Below are positions 17,754 through 26,246 of a DNA stretch of 64,000 bases, piece by piece. The DNA comes from Comamonadaceae bacterium PBBC1 (GTDB lineage Bacteria > Pseudomonadota > Gammaproteobacteria > Burkholderiales > Burkholderiaceae_C), in assembly GCA_002256145.1 (NCBI GenBank), contig NKIP01000005.1:189618-253617 (forward strand), read 5' to 3'. The notes beneath the pieces are model-generated. The model did not search any database. It had not been told where the DNA came from and saw nothing but the letters and a program-made list of their open reading frames with translations. How positions within the stretch are numbered: position 1 is the first letter of the stretch; each line of letters starts with the position of its first letter. Position numbers and translations under genes: made by a program.

Positions 17754-18023
17754 TGCGCTGCCCTGTGCAAATGGCTGACTGACTGAACCCTTTTCCAGAC
17801 CCCGCTTCACAGGACCCCATTCATCATTTCAAGGGATGATGAGCAGACATGGCAACTCTTGATCACGATCGCCATTTGAAGTTTCGGGTCATGCGCTCAA
17901 TGGGCAGGCACAAGGCCACATTCAATGGCAGCCCCATCAGTGAATACCCTCTGTAAAGACCCCATTCGCGGTGTTTCAATCGCAGGGCTGTATTCATCCA
18001 TCTGATTTGAGGAACCCCACACC

Positions 18024-19004
18024 ATGACCACCCGCCGCCAATTGATGCAAGGTGCCGCTGCCAGCATGCTGGGCCTGGCCCATTTGCCTAATTTTGCGCA
18101 AACACGCCTGGAAAATCTGCGCATCATTGTGGGTTTTCCACCCGGTGGCACCACCGATGCATTTGCCCGCCGAATTGCAGAAAAAATGCGTGGCACTTAC
18201 GCCAACAACGTCATCGTGGACAACAAGCCCGGCGCAGGTGGGCAGATTGGCGTGACCACCCTCAAGTCTGCGGCGGCCGATGGAGCCCACATTCTGTATT
18301 CGCCCGCTTCCATGCTGACGATTTACCCGCACTCGTACACTCGTCTGAGCTATGCCCAATCGGATGTGACGCCCATCGGTATCGGGCATTCCACCGACCA
18401 TGCTTTTGTGGTGGGACCTGCGGTGCCCGAGTCGGTCAAGAACATCAAGGATTTTGTCGAATGGGCCAAGGCCAATCCTGGCAAAGCCAGCATCGGCAAC
18501 CCCGCAGCAGGCTCCATGCCCCATTTGCTGGCGGGTCGCTTGGCCATGTTGGGCGGCTTTCAAATCACCAACGTGCCTTTTGCAGGCTCTGGCCCCGCGA
18601 TTCCCCAAGTCATGGGCGGGCAGCTCGCGGGCATGTCGTCGCCATTGGGCGACTGGGTGCAGCACCACAAAGGTGGCAAGATCCGGATTTTGGCCACCTC
18701 GGGTCCCGATCGGGCCGTGTTCACCCCCGAAGTGCCCACCTACCGTGAGCAAGGCTTTGGCGAGTTGTTGGTGCGTGAGTGGTTTGGCTTTTTTGCCCCT
18801 GCAGGGGTGAGCGAGGCAGCCAAGCAAAACCTCAATGCGGCACTGCGCCAAGCCATGAACCAGCAAGACATTCGAGACTTTGTGACCCCCCTGGCCGCCA
18901 ACCTGGAGGCCAGCACCACGGCGGAGCACACGCGGCGGCTTGCCGAAGACTCGGATATGGCGCGGCGTTTGGTGTCGGCCTTGGGCTTCAAGGCTGACTC
19001 TTGA
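18024..19004 (+). CDS. Bug-family tripartite tricarboxylate transporter receptor protein
   Basis: 326 residues. Periplasmic solute-binding protein; Bug proteins bind carboxylates or other small acids and are greatly expanded in Burkholderiales. The N-terminus TTRRQLMQGAAASMLGL has a twin-arginine-like signal. The ligand loops are visible as IVGFPPGGTTDAFAR and NKPGAGGQIG, with the conserved FFAPAGV late in the protein. No TctA/TctB permease genes are nearby, as is common for orphan Bug genes. The 270 bp upstream contain no other gene. Confidence 0.9.
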   Translation: MTTRRQLMQGAAASMLGLAHLPNFAQTRLENLRIIVGFPPGGTTDAFARRIAEKMRGTYANNVIVDNKPGAGGQIGVTTLKSAAADGAHILYSPASMLTIYPHSYTRLSYAQSDVTPIGIGHSTDHAFVVGPAVPESVKNIKDFVEWAKANPGKASIGNPAAGSMPHLLAGRLAMLGGFQITNVPFAGSGPAIPQVMGGQLAGMSSPLGDWVQHHKGGKIRILATSGPDRAVFTPEVPTYREQGFGELLVREWFGFFAPAGVSEAAKQNLNAALRQAMNQQDIRDFVTPLAANLEASTTAEHTRRLAEDSDMARRLVSALGFKADS

Positions 19005-19010
19005 TGACCC

Positions 19011-19044
19011 GGCGCAAAGGGCAGCCTTGACTGCCCTTTGTGCC
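19011..19044 (+). terminator. Long hairpin after Bug gene
   Basis: A 14-bp stem (19011-19024 with 19031-19044, one G-U wobble) and a 6-nt loop, starting 6 bp after the stop codon. There is only a short, broken T-run after it, but the stem strength makes termination likely. Confidence 0.7.
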
Positions 19045-19130
19045 TCGGTCCCGTTTCAAATCCAAGACCCGTCATGGGCGGCACTGCAAACATCACAGGG
19101 TCGCCGAGTCGAATCATGTCGCCCGGGTGT

Positions 19131-19352
19131 TCAAACCCAACCCTGACGCCACACGCTGTCATTTTGCAGTTCTCGCCACGCGATGGTCTGCGTGGCCTTT
19201 GAAAATACTGCCTCAATTTCCACTTGTTCAATGGGGTCGGTGGGATGAATGGGCTGAATCACCCGGCTGACCAAAAAATGTTTTTGTTTGGCCACAGGTT
19301 TTACAGCCGTCCATTTGGTCAGCAGGAGTTTTTTGGGGTTCAGGGGGTTCAT
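19131..19352 (-). CDS. TIGR02450 family (Trp-rich, DUF2389) small protein
   Basis: 73 residues with the family pattern: MNPLNPKKLLLTKWTAVKP, then KHFLVSRVIQP, VEIEAVFSKATQTIAWREL and the C-terminal DSVWRQGW. Function unknown; the family is widespread in proteobacteria and cyanobacteria. The start at 19352 is fixed by the conserved NPKKLL N-terminus; the frame is open to 19547 but that part has no similarity. A broken paralog is at 28285-28496. Confidence 0.82.
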   Translation of the reverse strand: MNPLNPKKLLLTKWTAVKPVAKQKHFLVSRVIQPIHPTDPIEQVEIEAVFSKATQTIAWRELQNDSVWRQGWV

Positions 19353-19407
19353 GGCTGAAGGCTCACAGATACTGTTTTGGCCTGCTGTCCATGTCACCCA
19401 TGGACCA

Positions 19408-21321
19408 TCAGGCGGGAATGACGGGGTGCGCACCGATGGCGTCCCCCGTCGCGACGATCTGTCCAATGTAATCAATGCCGTAGAGCGTGGCCACAACTTT
19501 GACGGTGTCCCCCGCACCGAATTGCGTGTCATCGTCCCAGAGCGCAAATGTGGTGTAAGGACCGTGATTGAGCTGTGTTGGGGAAGTCGTCAGTTCAATA
19601 CTGTTGACATAAAACTTGAAGGTGGCGTTCTCTGATGTCGGTGCAAAGGTGATGTAGTCGGTGTCGATGAGGCCATTGGCGTCATCACCCGATTGTGCAA
19701 CGTAAACACTGATTGTGTCGTCCCCAGTGTCGTTGGTTTCATTGAGTGTGACAGCCACAGCACTTGACCAGTTGTTCGCCAGATCGCCGGCCACGATGTT
19801 GTAGCTGTGGGCGTTGGAGGCTCCCGCTTCAAAGTTGTTAACCTCGGATGCAATCCCTGTGGCCGTGATCTTGATCTGGCCGCTGGCATCAATGTTGAAA
19901 AAGCCGTCTTCTGAAGTGGCCGAGCGGGAGTTGTCGCTCAACAAGAACATATACTGGGTCACACCCACGTCGTCAATTGCTGCAGTCACGGTGGCAACCA
20001 CAGCATCGGTGCTTTGATTTTCCTGGTAGCTCAACGATGGTGGAGCCGATGAGAAGGTCGGGGCTGTGGTGTCGGGCAATGCAGGGCCGACGGTGTCGCC
20101 CTGTGCAAACACTTCAGTTGTGTATTCGATTCCGCCAAAAGTGGCAATGACTTTGACCACATCGCCGACTCGAAACTGAGTGTCGTCATCCCACACGGCT
20201 GCGGTACTGCTTTGTCCAACTTGTAATTCGGTAGGTGCAGCCAGCTCAATGGTGTTGACAAAAAAACGGTAGCTTGTTCCTTCTGGAAATTTGTTCATCA
20301 AGATGTAGTCAGTCGCTGAAATGATGGCCGTTCCCGCTGCATTCCAGATGTCATCTCCCGATTGCGCCACCGCGATTGAAAGTGCCGAGGTGTCATCGCT
20401 TGTTGCGTTGGTTTCATTGAGCGTGACAGCGACTGCATTGGACCAATTGCCCGCTTGGTCCCCCGCAACGATGTTGTAAATGTGCGCGTTAGAGGCACCG
20501 GCTTCAAAATTGTTCACATCAGCGGCCACGCCCAATGCCGTCATGCTGATTTGACCACTGGCGTTGATGCTGAAAAAACCGTCTTCAGAAGTGGCAGATC
20601 GTGCGTTGTTGCTCAGCAGGAACATGTATTGGGTCACGCCCACATTGTCTGTTGCTGCTGCCACGGTGGCGACCACGGCATCGGCAATCTGGTTCTCCTG
20701 GTAGCTCAATGGGGTTGCCGGTGAAAAAGAGGGGGCCGTTGTGTCGCTTGGTGGAGCGATGGGGCCGCCTTGCAACACTTTGAGGGTGTAGTCACCTTCG
20801 GTGTTGTTGCCATTGAGCTGGATTCGGACCTTATCTCCTGCCACCACACCTTCAAGTCTTGCCCATGATTGCGCTGTACCGGAACCAGCGCCGTCCTGAT
20901 CAATCCACAACACGGCACCTTGGTCGCTGGAGACCAACCAAGCGTATTGTTGAATATCGTTTTTTGAGCTGAAATTTTTCAGTGCCAGACTGAGGTCGAG
21001 CACATCCCGTTCTGATTTTTTGCTGTCCGACCATCTGTAATCCATCAGCGTGTCAAAGCCGTTGGCCTGGCGTGTCGCTTCAAAAACAAACACATCGTTG
21101 CTTTTGCTGCTGGCAGAAGCTGCACGGTTTGTGGTGTTACCCCAAAGAATGTCATCGCCGCCCATGCCACGAATCCTGTCCAAGCCCAAGCCGCCGATCA
21201 GGGTTTGAGAAGTCGCAGCCCCCGTCAGCCCGTCATTGCCAGCCAGTCCATCGATCCAAGAATCACTGGAAGTGTAAACATCGTTGCCTGAAGTGGTTTT
21301 GCGAATGGGTTTGGTTGACAT
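19408..21321 (-). CDS. RTX/cadherin-like repeat protein, probably secreted
   Basis: 637 acidic residues, function unknown. The N-terminal 60 residues contain RTX-like glycine/aspartate repeats (GLAGNDGL, IGGLGLDRIRGMGGDDILWGN), normally calcium-binding and linked to type I secretion. Residues about 200-410 and 415-637 are two copies of one unit that starts SYQENQ and includes VTQYMFLLS, GFF-I-ASGQI, NNFEAGASNAH, YNIVAGD, AVAVTLNET and ALWDDDTQF. SYQENQ and TDNVGVTQYM are cadherin-like. There is no Sec signal and no secretion genes nearby. Unusually, the RTX repeats are at the N-terminus rather than the C-terminus. Confidence 0.72.
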   Translation of the reverse strand: MSTKPIRKTTSGNDVYTSSDSWIDGLAGNDGLTGAATSQTLIGGLGLDRIRGMGGDDILWGNTTNRAASASSKSNDVFVFEATRQANGFDTLMDYRWSDSKKSERDVLDLSLALKNFSSKNDIQQYAWLVSSDQGAVLWIDQDGAGSGTAQSWARLEGVVAGDKVRIQLNGNNTEGDYTLKVLQGGPIAPPSDTTAPSFSPATPLSYQENQIADAVVATVAAATDNVGVTQYMFLLSNNARSATSEDGFFSINASGQISMTALGVAADVNNFEAGASNAHIYNIVAGDQAGNWSNAVAVTLNETNATSDDTSALSIAVAQSGDDIWNAAGTAIISATDYILMNKFPEGTSYRFFVNTIELAAPTELQVGQSSTAAVWDDDTQFRVGDVVKVIATFGGIEYTTEVFAQGDTVGPALPDTTAPTFSSAPPSLSYQENQSTDAVVATVTAAIDDVGVTQYMFLLSDNSRSATSEDGFFNIDASGQIKITATGIASEVNNFEAGASNAHSYNIVAGDLANNWSSAVAVTLNETNDTGDDTISVYVAQSGDDANGLIDTDYITFAPTSENATFKFYVNSIELTTSPTQLNHGPYTTFALWDDDTQFGAGDTVKVVATLYGIDYIGQIVATGDAIGAHPVIPA

Positions 21322-21630
21322 TTTTGGCCTCTTTTTAAAATAGTCATCGTGACTAGATTTAAAGTATATACACGATGTACAGATCAGGCAAAGCCAATGA
21401 AAATTCAGATATTGAATACTTAAATATAATTAAATTTTGATATTTTAAAAAATTAAAAACTTTATTAAGTTTAATTTAATTCATTACAATTAAATATTTT
21501 TATTGGTAAGATAAGAATTGAGGCGGTCAATCAACTTGATGGTGAGGATTACGCATCTTGCTTAAAGGCTTTTCTGATAAACAATCAAATTGATAATTAA
21601 GTCAATTAAATATACTTTAGTTTTAAATAT
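21322..21630. promoter_or_regulatory. AT-rich divergent intergenic region with inverted repeat
   Basis: A 309-bp very AT-rich gap between the divergent repeat-protein and TetR genes. A 6-bp inverted repeat AATTGA-N8-TCAATT lies at 21588-21607, 23 bp before the TetR start, and could be an operator. No gene is seen. Confidence 0.35.
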
Positions 21631-22275
21631 ATGGCTTTGGTCAAAAAAATCAGCTCCCTCAGGCCCCCGATGGCAACACCCAAGAGCGGATCACATCAAA
21701 CGCGCGACAAATTATTGGCGGCCACTTTGGATTTGCTGCTCACGCATTTGCCACAGAACATCACAGCGCAAATGGTGTTGGAAAAAAGTGGTATTTCGCG
21801 TGGCTCTCTCTATCACCATTTCGAGGACATCTCAGCACTGTTGGAGGTGGCATTGGTGGAGTCTTTTGCAAAAACAGTTGATAAAAGTTTAATAAAATTT
21901 GAAAATATAATTAAAAAAGCAAAAAATCGTGAAGAAATGCTGCTTGAATTGACCAAAGTTACCGACGCGACTCAGCAAAAATCTCTGCGGGCCATTCGGT
22001 TTCAGCGTGCACGACTGATTGTTTTCAGTGAAGACAACCCCAGGTTGGCGACGGCATTGGCTGTAGAACAACAAAGACTGACCGATACGATTGCCGACCT
22101 CATTGGTATGGCGCAGGAGCGTGGCTGGATGTTTACAGGGGTTGATGCCCGCAGCGCAGCGGTGTTGATTCAGGCCTATACGCTGGGCATGATCGTCGAT
22201 GACATTGTCCAAGAGCAGATGACCCAAGAAAATTGGAGTGCCCTGATTCATCGGCTCATACAGCAGGTTTTTTAA
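21631..22275 (+). CDS. TetR/AcrR family transcriptional regulator, copy B
   Basis: 214 residues. The DNA-binding part is clear: LLAATLDLLLTHLPQNITAQ, then VLEKSGISRGSLYHHFEDISALLE. The C-terminal ligand domain is unassigned. The first 15 residues are basic (VKKISSLRPP); an ATG at 21670 could also be the start. It is followed on the same strand by a winged-helix gene, and then by a convergent membrane-protein gene, the same three gene types as at 15.8-17.8 kb. Confidence 0.85.
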   Translation: MALVKKISSLRPPMATPKSGSHQTRDKLLAATLDLLLTHLPQNITAQMVLEKSGISRGSLYHHFEDISALLEVALVESFAKTVDKSLIKFENIIKKAKNREEMLLELTKVTDATQQKSLRAIRFQRARLIVFSEDNPRLATALAVEQQRLTDTIADLIGMAQERGWMFTGVDARSAAVLIQAYTLGMIVDDIVQEQMTQENWSALIHRLIQQVF

Positions 22276-22424
22276 ACGAAGAAAAAATGCCTGTTGTTGA
22301 TTTATTCCCTCGCACCTGTTGACACCGTCTCTTTGCTGTAGGCGAAAAAAGAAGAATAAACGGACAAGCCCTTGTCTTTATTCACACATCCCGAATTTCT
22401 TTTCATGCCTACAATGACAACCAT

Positions 22425-22805
22425 ATGAACCACCCATCACCATTGACCAGTGCCTATCTCAGGTTTTTACAACTGATCAACACCATCGAGGCTTTGCCTG
22501 GATTGAATGAATTGGCTGCCAATGAAAAGGCGCTTTTTGATTCGGTTTTGGTGCACTGGTCCAAAGGCCATCCCTTGACGGTTCGAATGGCCATTGGGCA
22601 GGAGCTGCTGGGCTCACCCGCCACGCTGCACAAACGGCTCAAACGCTTGATTGCCAAAGATTTGATCCTCACCCGCTACCAAGGCGGTGATAAACGGACC
22701 AAATATTTAGAGCCCTCAGAAAAAGGTTTGGCCTACGTTGAATGGCTCGACAGCAACATGTCGACTGCACAAGCGGGCCCTACGCTCAGTCACAAGTCAT
22801 CTTGA
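22425..22805 (+). CDS. Small winged-helix protein (MarR-like), copy B
   Basis: 126 residues. GHPLTVRMAIGQELLGSPAT, LHKRLKRLIAKDLILTRY, wing GDKRTKYLEPS. Closely matches copy A at 15758-16126 in the helix-turn-helix and wing. Probably a DNA-binding regulator. It lies 149 bp after the TetR gene and converges with the membrane-protein gene. Confidence 0.72.
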   Translation: MNHPSPLTSAYLRFLQLINTIEALPGLNELAANEKALFDSVLVHWSKGHPLTVRMAIGQELLGSPATLHKRLKRLIAKDLILTRYQGGDKRTKYLEPSEKGLAYVEWLDSNMSTAQAGPTLSHKSS

Positions 22806-22869
22806 ATCATCTTGAATTGAAGGGGGATGGCATCAGCGTGCAAAGGACAGGTGTTTTTGAACTCAAGGC

Positions 22870-23442
22870 TCAGTCTTGCAAGTTCCTGGAGACTTGGACT
22901 TGCCGATATTTCAAGATGCACCATTTCATGAGGTAGGCACCCAGCAAGGCCCCAAAAATATCACCCAAAACCATCCACACCACTTGGATGGGTTCGCTCA
23001 ATTTGGAAGGGTCAACCACCGACCAAACCAAGTGATGCAAGACCGCATTGCTCAAGGCATACATCAGAGTTAATACGCCCAAGTCTTTGATGGACGTTAA
23101 GTAAACATTTCTTCGTGAGTACATTTTAAAAATACACAGAGAAATCAAAGGCCCACTGGCTGAGCAGCAAATATTGAGTGAGCTGACCACAAAAGGCGCA
23201 TCGTATGTCTGTGCCAAAAGCAAGCCGCCCATGAAGGTGGTCAATGTGCCCTTGAGTGGCCCCAAGACCAACACATTGGCCAATCGCACAAAAGCCGGCA
23301 AATAAATGAGGCTGATGTGGGGAGACACCTCGGCAAACTCAAAAATCCATCCGTTGGCAATGTGCGTGATGGGGTAAATGAGAGAAAAAACGATGATCAG
23401 CAGGGCATTCATTCGGTCAAATCTTTCTGGCACTGGGCTCAT
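22870..23442 (-). CDS. Predicted integral membrane protein (MASE-like), copy B
   Basis: 190 residues from ATG 23442, almost the same length as copy A (189). About six hydrophobic segments (LLIIVFSLIYPITHIANGWIF begins with the first). The shared segments ISLIYLPAFVRL and VLGDIFGALLGAYLMKW align with copy A. There is no output domain. An ATG at 23412 is an alternative start; the open frame to 23616 is not family-like. Function unknown; a sensory or transport role is possible. Confidence 0.6.
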   Translation of the reverse strand: MSPVPERFDRMNALLIIVFSLIYPITHIANGWIFEFAEVSPHISLIYLPAFVRLANVLVLGPLKGTLTTFMGGLLLAQTYDAPFVVSSLNICCSASGPLISLCIFKMYSRRNVYLTSIKDLGVLTLMYALSNAVLHHLVWSVVDPSKLSEPIQVVWMVLGDIFGALLGAYLMKWCILKYRQVQVSRNLQD

Positions 23443-23668
23443 CTTTGACCGTCCCCATGGCTGAGTGGCAGCTCGCGCATCATGCGTATCAAAGGGTTCA
23501 AAAAAACGGTGTTTCTCAATCGTCACAGAGTGACCAACACCACGTCTTTTGTCGCCTCGTTCACGATAGTTTAAGCAGGTTACAGCATTCTTTCTGCAAG
23601 CATGTGGGGGGCGCATGGTGGGCCGTCTTTCGCCCCTGCGTCAAACGGATCGCCTGCTCCACCTGGGA

Positions 23669-23693
23669 ATCACAGCTTCGCTGCGGCTGTGAT
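23669..23693. repeat. Perfect 8-bp hairpin
   Basis: ATCACAGC / GCTGTGAT around a 9-nt loop, in the gap between the membrane-protein gene and the glycine-zipper gene. No T-tract; role unknown. Confidence 0.4.
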
Positions 23694-23778
23694 CAACTCT
23701 CAAAATGAGTGATTGACTCAAGGCCAGGGCTGCAACACCTTGGGTTTAATGTTAATTCACAATTTTGTGAACTTTGAA

Positions 23779-24246
23779 TCAATAAGGGGCAGGCGTGACG
23801 TTGAGCTTGATCGTCGGGCCAGGGTCTCGCGGCAGCTGCACGTTGTATTGCTTGCCGTTGAATTCGTAGGTGACGTTGTAGCCCGTCACGCGATTTTCAA
23901 AGACGTTTTGATAGGTGCAGTTTTGCACCGTTTGTGTCTGCGGAGTGGGTGCGCCCTCTATGTTGTTGCCCAAAATGGCACCACCGAAAATGCCCAGTGC
24001 TGTGGCTGCGGCCTTGCCACTGCCACCGCCGATTTGATTGCCCAGCACACCGCCAGCAATGGCACCCATGGCCGCACCGGCACCGCTTTTGTTCTGCTGC
24101 ACAGCCACTTGTTCTTGGGTGCAAACTTGGCGTGGGACAGAGACTTGCTGGATGACCTGTACGGAGGAAATCACACGACCCACTTCTTGCGCCCAAGTCA
24201 GTGTGCCGATGCTCAGGAGTGCCAACGCGACTATTGATTTTTTCAT
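23779..24246 (-). CDS. Glycine-zipper 2TM outer-membrane-type protein
   Basis: 155 residues. A Sec signal peptide (KKSIVALALLSIGTLTWAQ) lacks a lipobox cysteine. The central glycine-zipper AAMGAIAGGVLGNQIGGGSG...ALGIFGGAILGNNI is typical of SlyB/Rcs-lipoprotein-like proteins that insert into or under the outer membrane. The C-terminus TGYNVTYEFNGKQYNVQLP is typical of the same family. Likely an envelope-integrity protein. Single gene, divergent from the NERD gene. Confidence 0.85.
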   Translation of the reverse strand: MKKSIVALALLSIGTLTWAQEVGRVISSVQVIQQVSVPRQVCTQEQVAVQQNKSGAGAAMGAIAGGVLGNQIGGGSGKAAATALGIFGGAILGNNIEGAPTPQTQTVQNCTYQNVFENRVTGYNVTYEFNGKQYNVQLPRDPGPTIKLNVTPAPY

Positions 24247-24486
24247 TTTGTGATTTTTGACATTAAAGCCGGATGATACAACTGGTCATTCAGGCAGCTG
24301 TATGGCGGCAAGATTAACCTGCTGGCAATTGCACGCAAAGCTCGCACCAGCGTGGAAATAATTGAGCCATTCTATGCAAGAAGCTTGACCGCAGAGATGA
24401 AAAGTGAAACCAGTGCCAGTTGCATGATGGGGTCACGGGTTATAGGACTGTTTTGAATGTCACATGCAACATAAAATGCAAACACT

Positions 24487-25131
24487 GTGATCACTTATTC
24501 ATACATCCTTGCAGCTCTCGCAATCGGTGCCGTGTTCGGTTTCGGAATCGGTCGCTTTCGTGCCCACACTTTTCAAAACCGTGGCGAAACACTTGTTCGA
24601 CGGCAGATTCAGGCAAACTTTAGCGGCCCAGACTACCACCTACTGAATCACATTACACTCAAGCTCAAAGACGGAACTACGCAGATTGATCATGTTTTGG
24701 TTTCCAGGTTTGGCGTGTTTGTCATTGAGACCAAAGACTACAGCGGCTGGATTTTTGCCAATGCCAAGCACTCGACTTGGACGCAGGTGCTGTTCGGGGG
24801 CAAATTCAAGTTTCAAAATCCGATCTTCCAAAACATGCGGCACATGCAAGCAGTGCAGTCACTTCTTGATTTTTTGCCATCACACACGATCCAATCAGTT
24901 GTGGTGTTTGCAGGAACTGCTGAGTTCAAAACAGATGTTCCAGCTGGTGTCTTCAAGGTTTCTGGTTTGATTGAGCAACTAAAAATCCAGACTGAAGAGG
25001 TCATGTCGCTAAATCGCGTTCAGTTCTGCGTTGGTCGATTGGAAACTGCACGGCTTTCAATTACGGGCCAGACGGACTTGGAACATGTTGAAAGCCTGCA
25101 ACGTAGGCATGGTGCCAAAATTTCAAATTAA
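24487..25131 (+). CDS. NERD domain protein
   Basis: 214 residues. The N-terminal transmembrane helix (YILAALAIGAVFGFGIG) is followed by a nuclease-related domain: GETLVRRQI, DGTTQIDHVLVSRFGVFVIE, TKDYSGWIF. The D...ExK-type residues (IDHV, IETKDY) are those of restriction-endonuclease-like folds, so nuclease activity is possible but unproven. GTG start at 24487, since there is no in-frame ATG near the N-terminus. Stand-alone gene with no recognised defence partner. Confidence 0.8.
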   Translation: MITYSYILAALAIGAVFGFGIGRFRAHTFQNRGETLVRRQIQANFSGPDYHLLNHITLKLKDGTTQIDHVLVSRFGVFVIETKDYSGWIFANAKHSTWTQVLFGGKFKFQNPIFQNMRHMQAVQSLLDFLPSHTIQSVVVFAGTAEFKTDVPAGVFKVSGLIEQLKIQTEEVMSLNRVQFCVGRLETARLSITGQTDLEHVESLQRRHGAKISN

Positions 25132-25139
25132 TGTTCAGC

Positions 25140-25212
25140 AAGCCCTACAAGCTGCGACCAAGACTGCAAGCATTAGAGCTGGCGAATCGATGAAGGATGC
25201 GTTGTAGGGCTT
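25140..25212. repeat. 11-bp perfect inverted repeat after NERD gene
   Basis: AAGCCCTACAA (25140-25150) and TTGTAGGGCTT (25202-25212) are exact reverse complements separated by 51 nt, starting 8 bp past the NERD stop codon. There is no T-tract. It could form a long-looped hairpin or be a relic of a small mobile element. Confidence 0.55.
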
Positions 25213-25278
25213 ATTCAGTGGCCTGAGACTTGCATGCCATTTAGAAGCGACAGAGCTAAAGTCGATTAAATGTCCATA

Positions 25279-25773
25279 TCAATTGCCGTCATTCAGTTGG
25301 TCACGAGTTTTCAATTGAATGGATTCCTGCGCCTTAAGTTGATCACGGGTTTTCAATTGAAGTTGCTCTTGCGCCTTCAATTCGTTCAGGGTCTTGATAT
25401 GGAGTTGTTCCTGCACCTGAAGCTGATCGCGAGTCTGTGTCTTAGTCTGGTCTTGCAGCTTTTGTTGATCGTGAATTTTGCTCAGCATTTGATCTTGTGT
25501 TTTTATTTGAATTTGCGTCTGAGAAAGCAGTCGATCTTGTGTTTTTAACTGTTCCCGAGTGTGTTGTAAAAGCTTATCCTGGATCTGAATTTGATCCCGT
25601 GACTGTGTTTGATACTGTGCTCTGCTGTTCGCACCAGAGCCTATGCCGGAGTTCATTCCAGAACCAGAGCCAGAGCCAGAACCTGAAGCGGAGCCAGCTG
25701 CTTGTGTGGCGATGCCACTCATTAAACCGACAACCAACACCAGCGAAGCTGGAATAACATTCTTGAGTTTCAT
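25279..25773 (-). CDS. Exported Gln-rich coiled-coil repeat protein
   Basis: 164 residues, function unknown. A signal peptide (MKLKNVIPASLVLVVGL to ATQAAG) is followed by a Gly/Ser tract (about residues 27-46). About eight imperfect 14-residue repeats follow, with pattern TRDQLK.QEQLQLK (two heptads each), predicting a long coiled coil rich in Gln. The start at 25773 is set by the signal peptide; the frame is open to 25857. It is convergent with the NERD gene. The 42-bp DNA periodicity makes copy-number variation likely. Confidence 0.68.
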   Translation of the reverse strand: MKLKNVIPASLVLVVGLMSGIATQAAGSASGSGSGSGSGMNSGIGSGANSRAQYQTQSRDQIQIQDKLLQHTREQLKTQDRLLSQTQIQIKTQDQMLSKIHDQQKLQDQTKTQTRDQLQVQEQLHIKTLNELKAQEQLQLKTRDQLKAQESIQLKTRDQLNDGN

Positions 25774-26246
25774 AAGAATTATCCGATTTGAATTGTTAAA
25801 AAAGATCTTTTGCATTAAGTTATGAGTGACTAGATTGAACGCTTTAGCGTCGCTCAACCTTAAATGACCTTCATATTTCTTTCAGCAAATAAGCAACCAA
25901 AGCCCAGGATTTGGGATTTGACATGTGGGTCAGGTCAGGAGTCATCCTGTACCTCATTGCTCTTTTCTGTAAATTGCAAAATCTTATTCAGAGCCATTTG
26001 ATGTTTAGAAGTTTGCGATCATCAGAAGTAGCAATGGATCAAATAAAACATTTTTTGTTTTGTTTGATTTCTCCACGGTTTTGACTGTGAACATATCGAA
26101 GATTTAAGTCAGTGTGCTAACGCACAGGAAAATCAGAGCGCAGAGATAAATTTTGTGTGTGTCATCGCACTGACACTTCGCCCCCCAAAGATTCAAAGTA
26201 CAGTTTCACTTGGAAATAACTTTGAAACTTTTACAAAGGTGTATCG
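25774..26246. other. Intergenic region, AT-rich
   Basis: A 473-bp gap between divergent genes, without a credible frame. A small inverted repeat GTGTCA-N6-TGACAC lies near 26160. It should hold both promoters. The AAAGGTG box just before 26247 serves the lipoprotein gene. Confidence 0.5.

Noticed and set aside
24487..25131. NERD gene as part of a phage-defence island
   Set aside because: No helicase, methylase or other defence partner is found beside it; only a stand-alone NERD protein can be claimed.
25140..25212. Integron attC site
   Set aside because: The arms do not carry the RYYYAAC/GTTRRRY core ends, and no integrase or cassette series is present.
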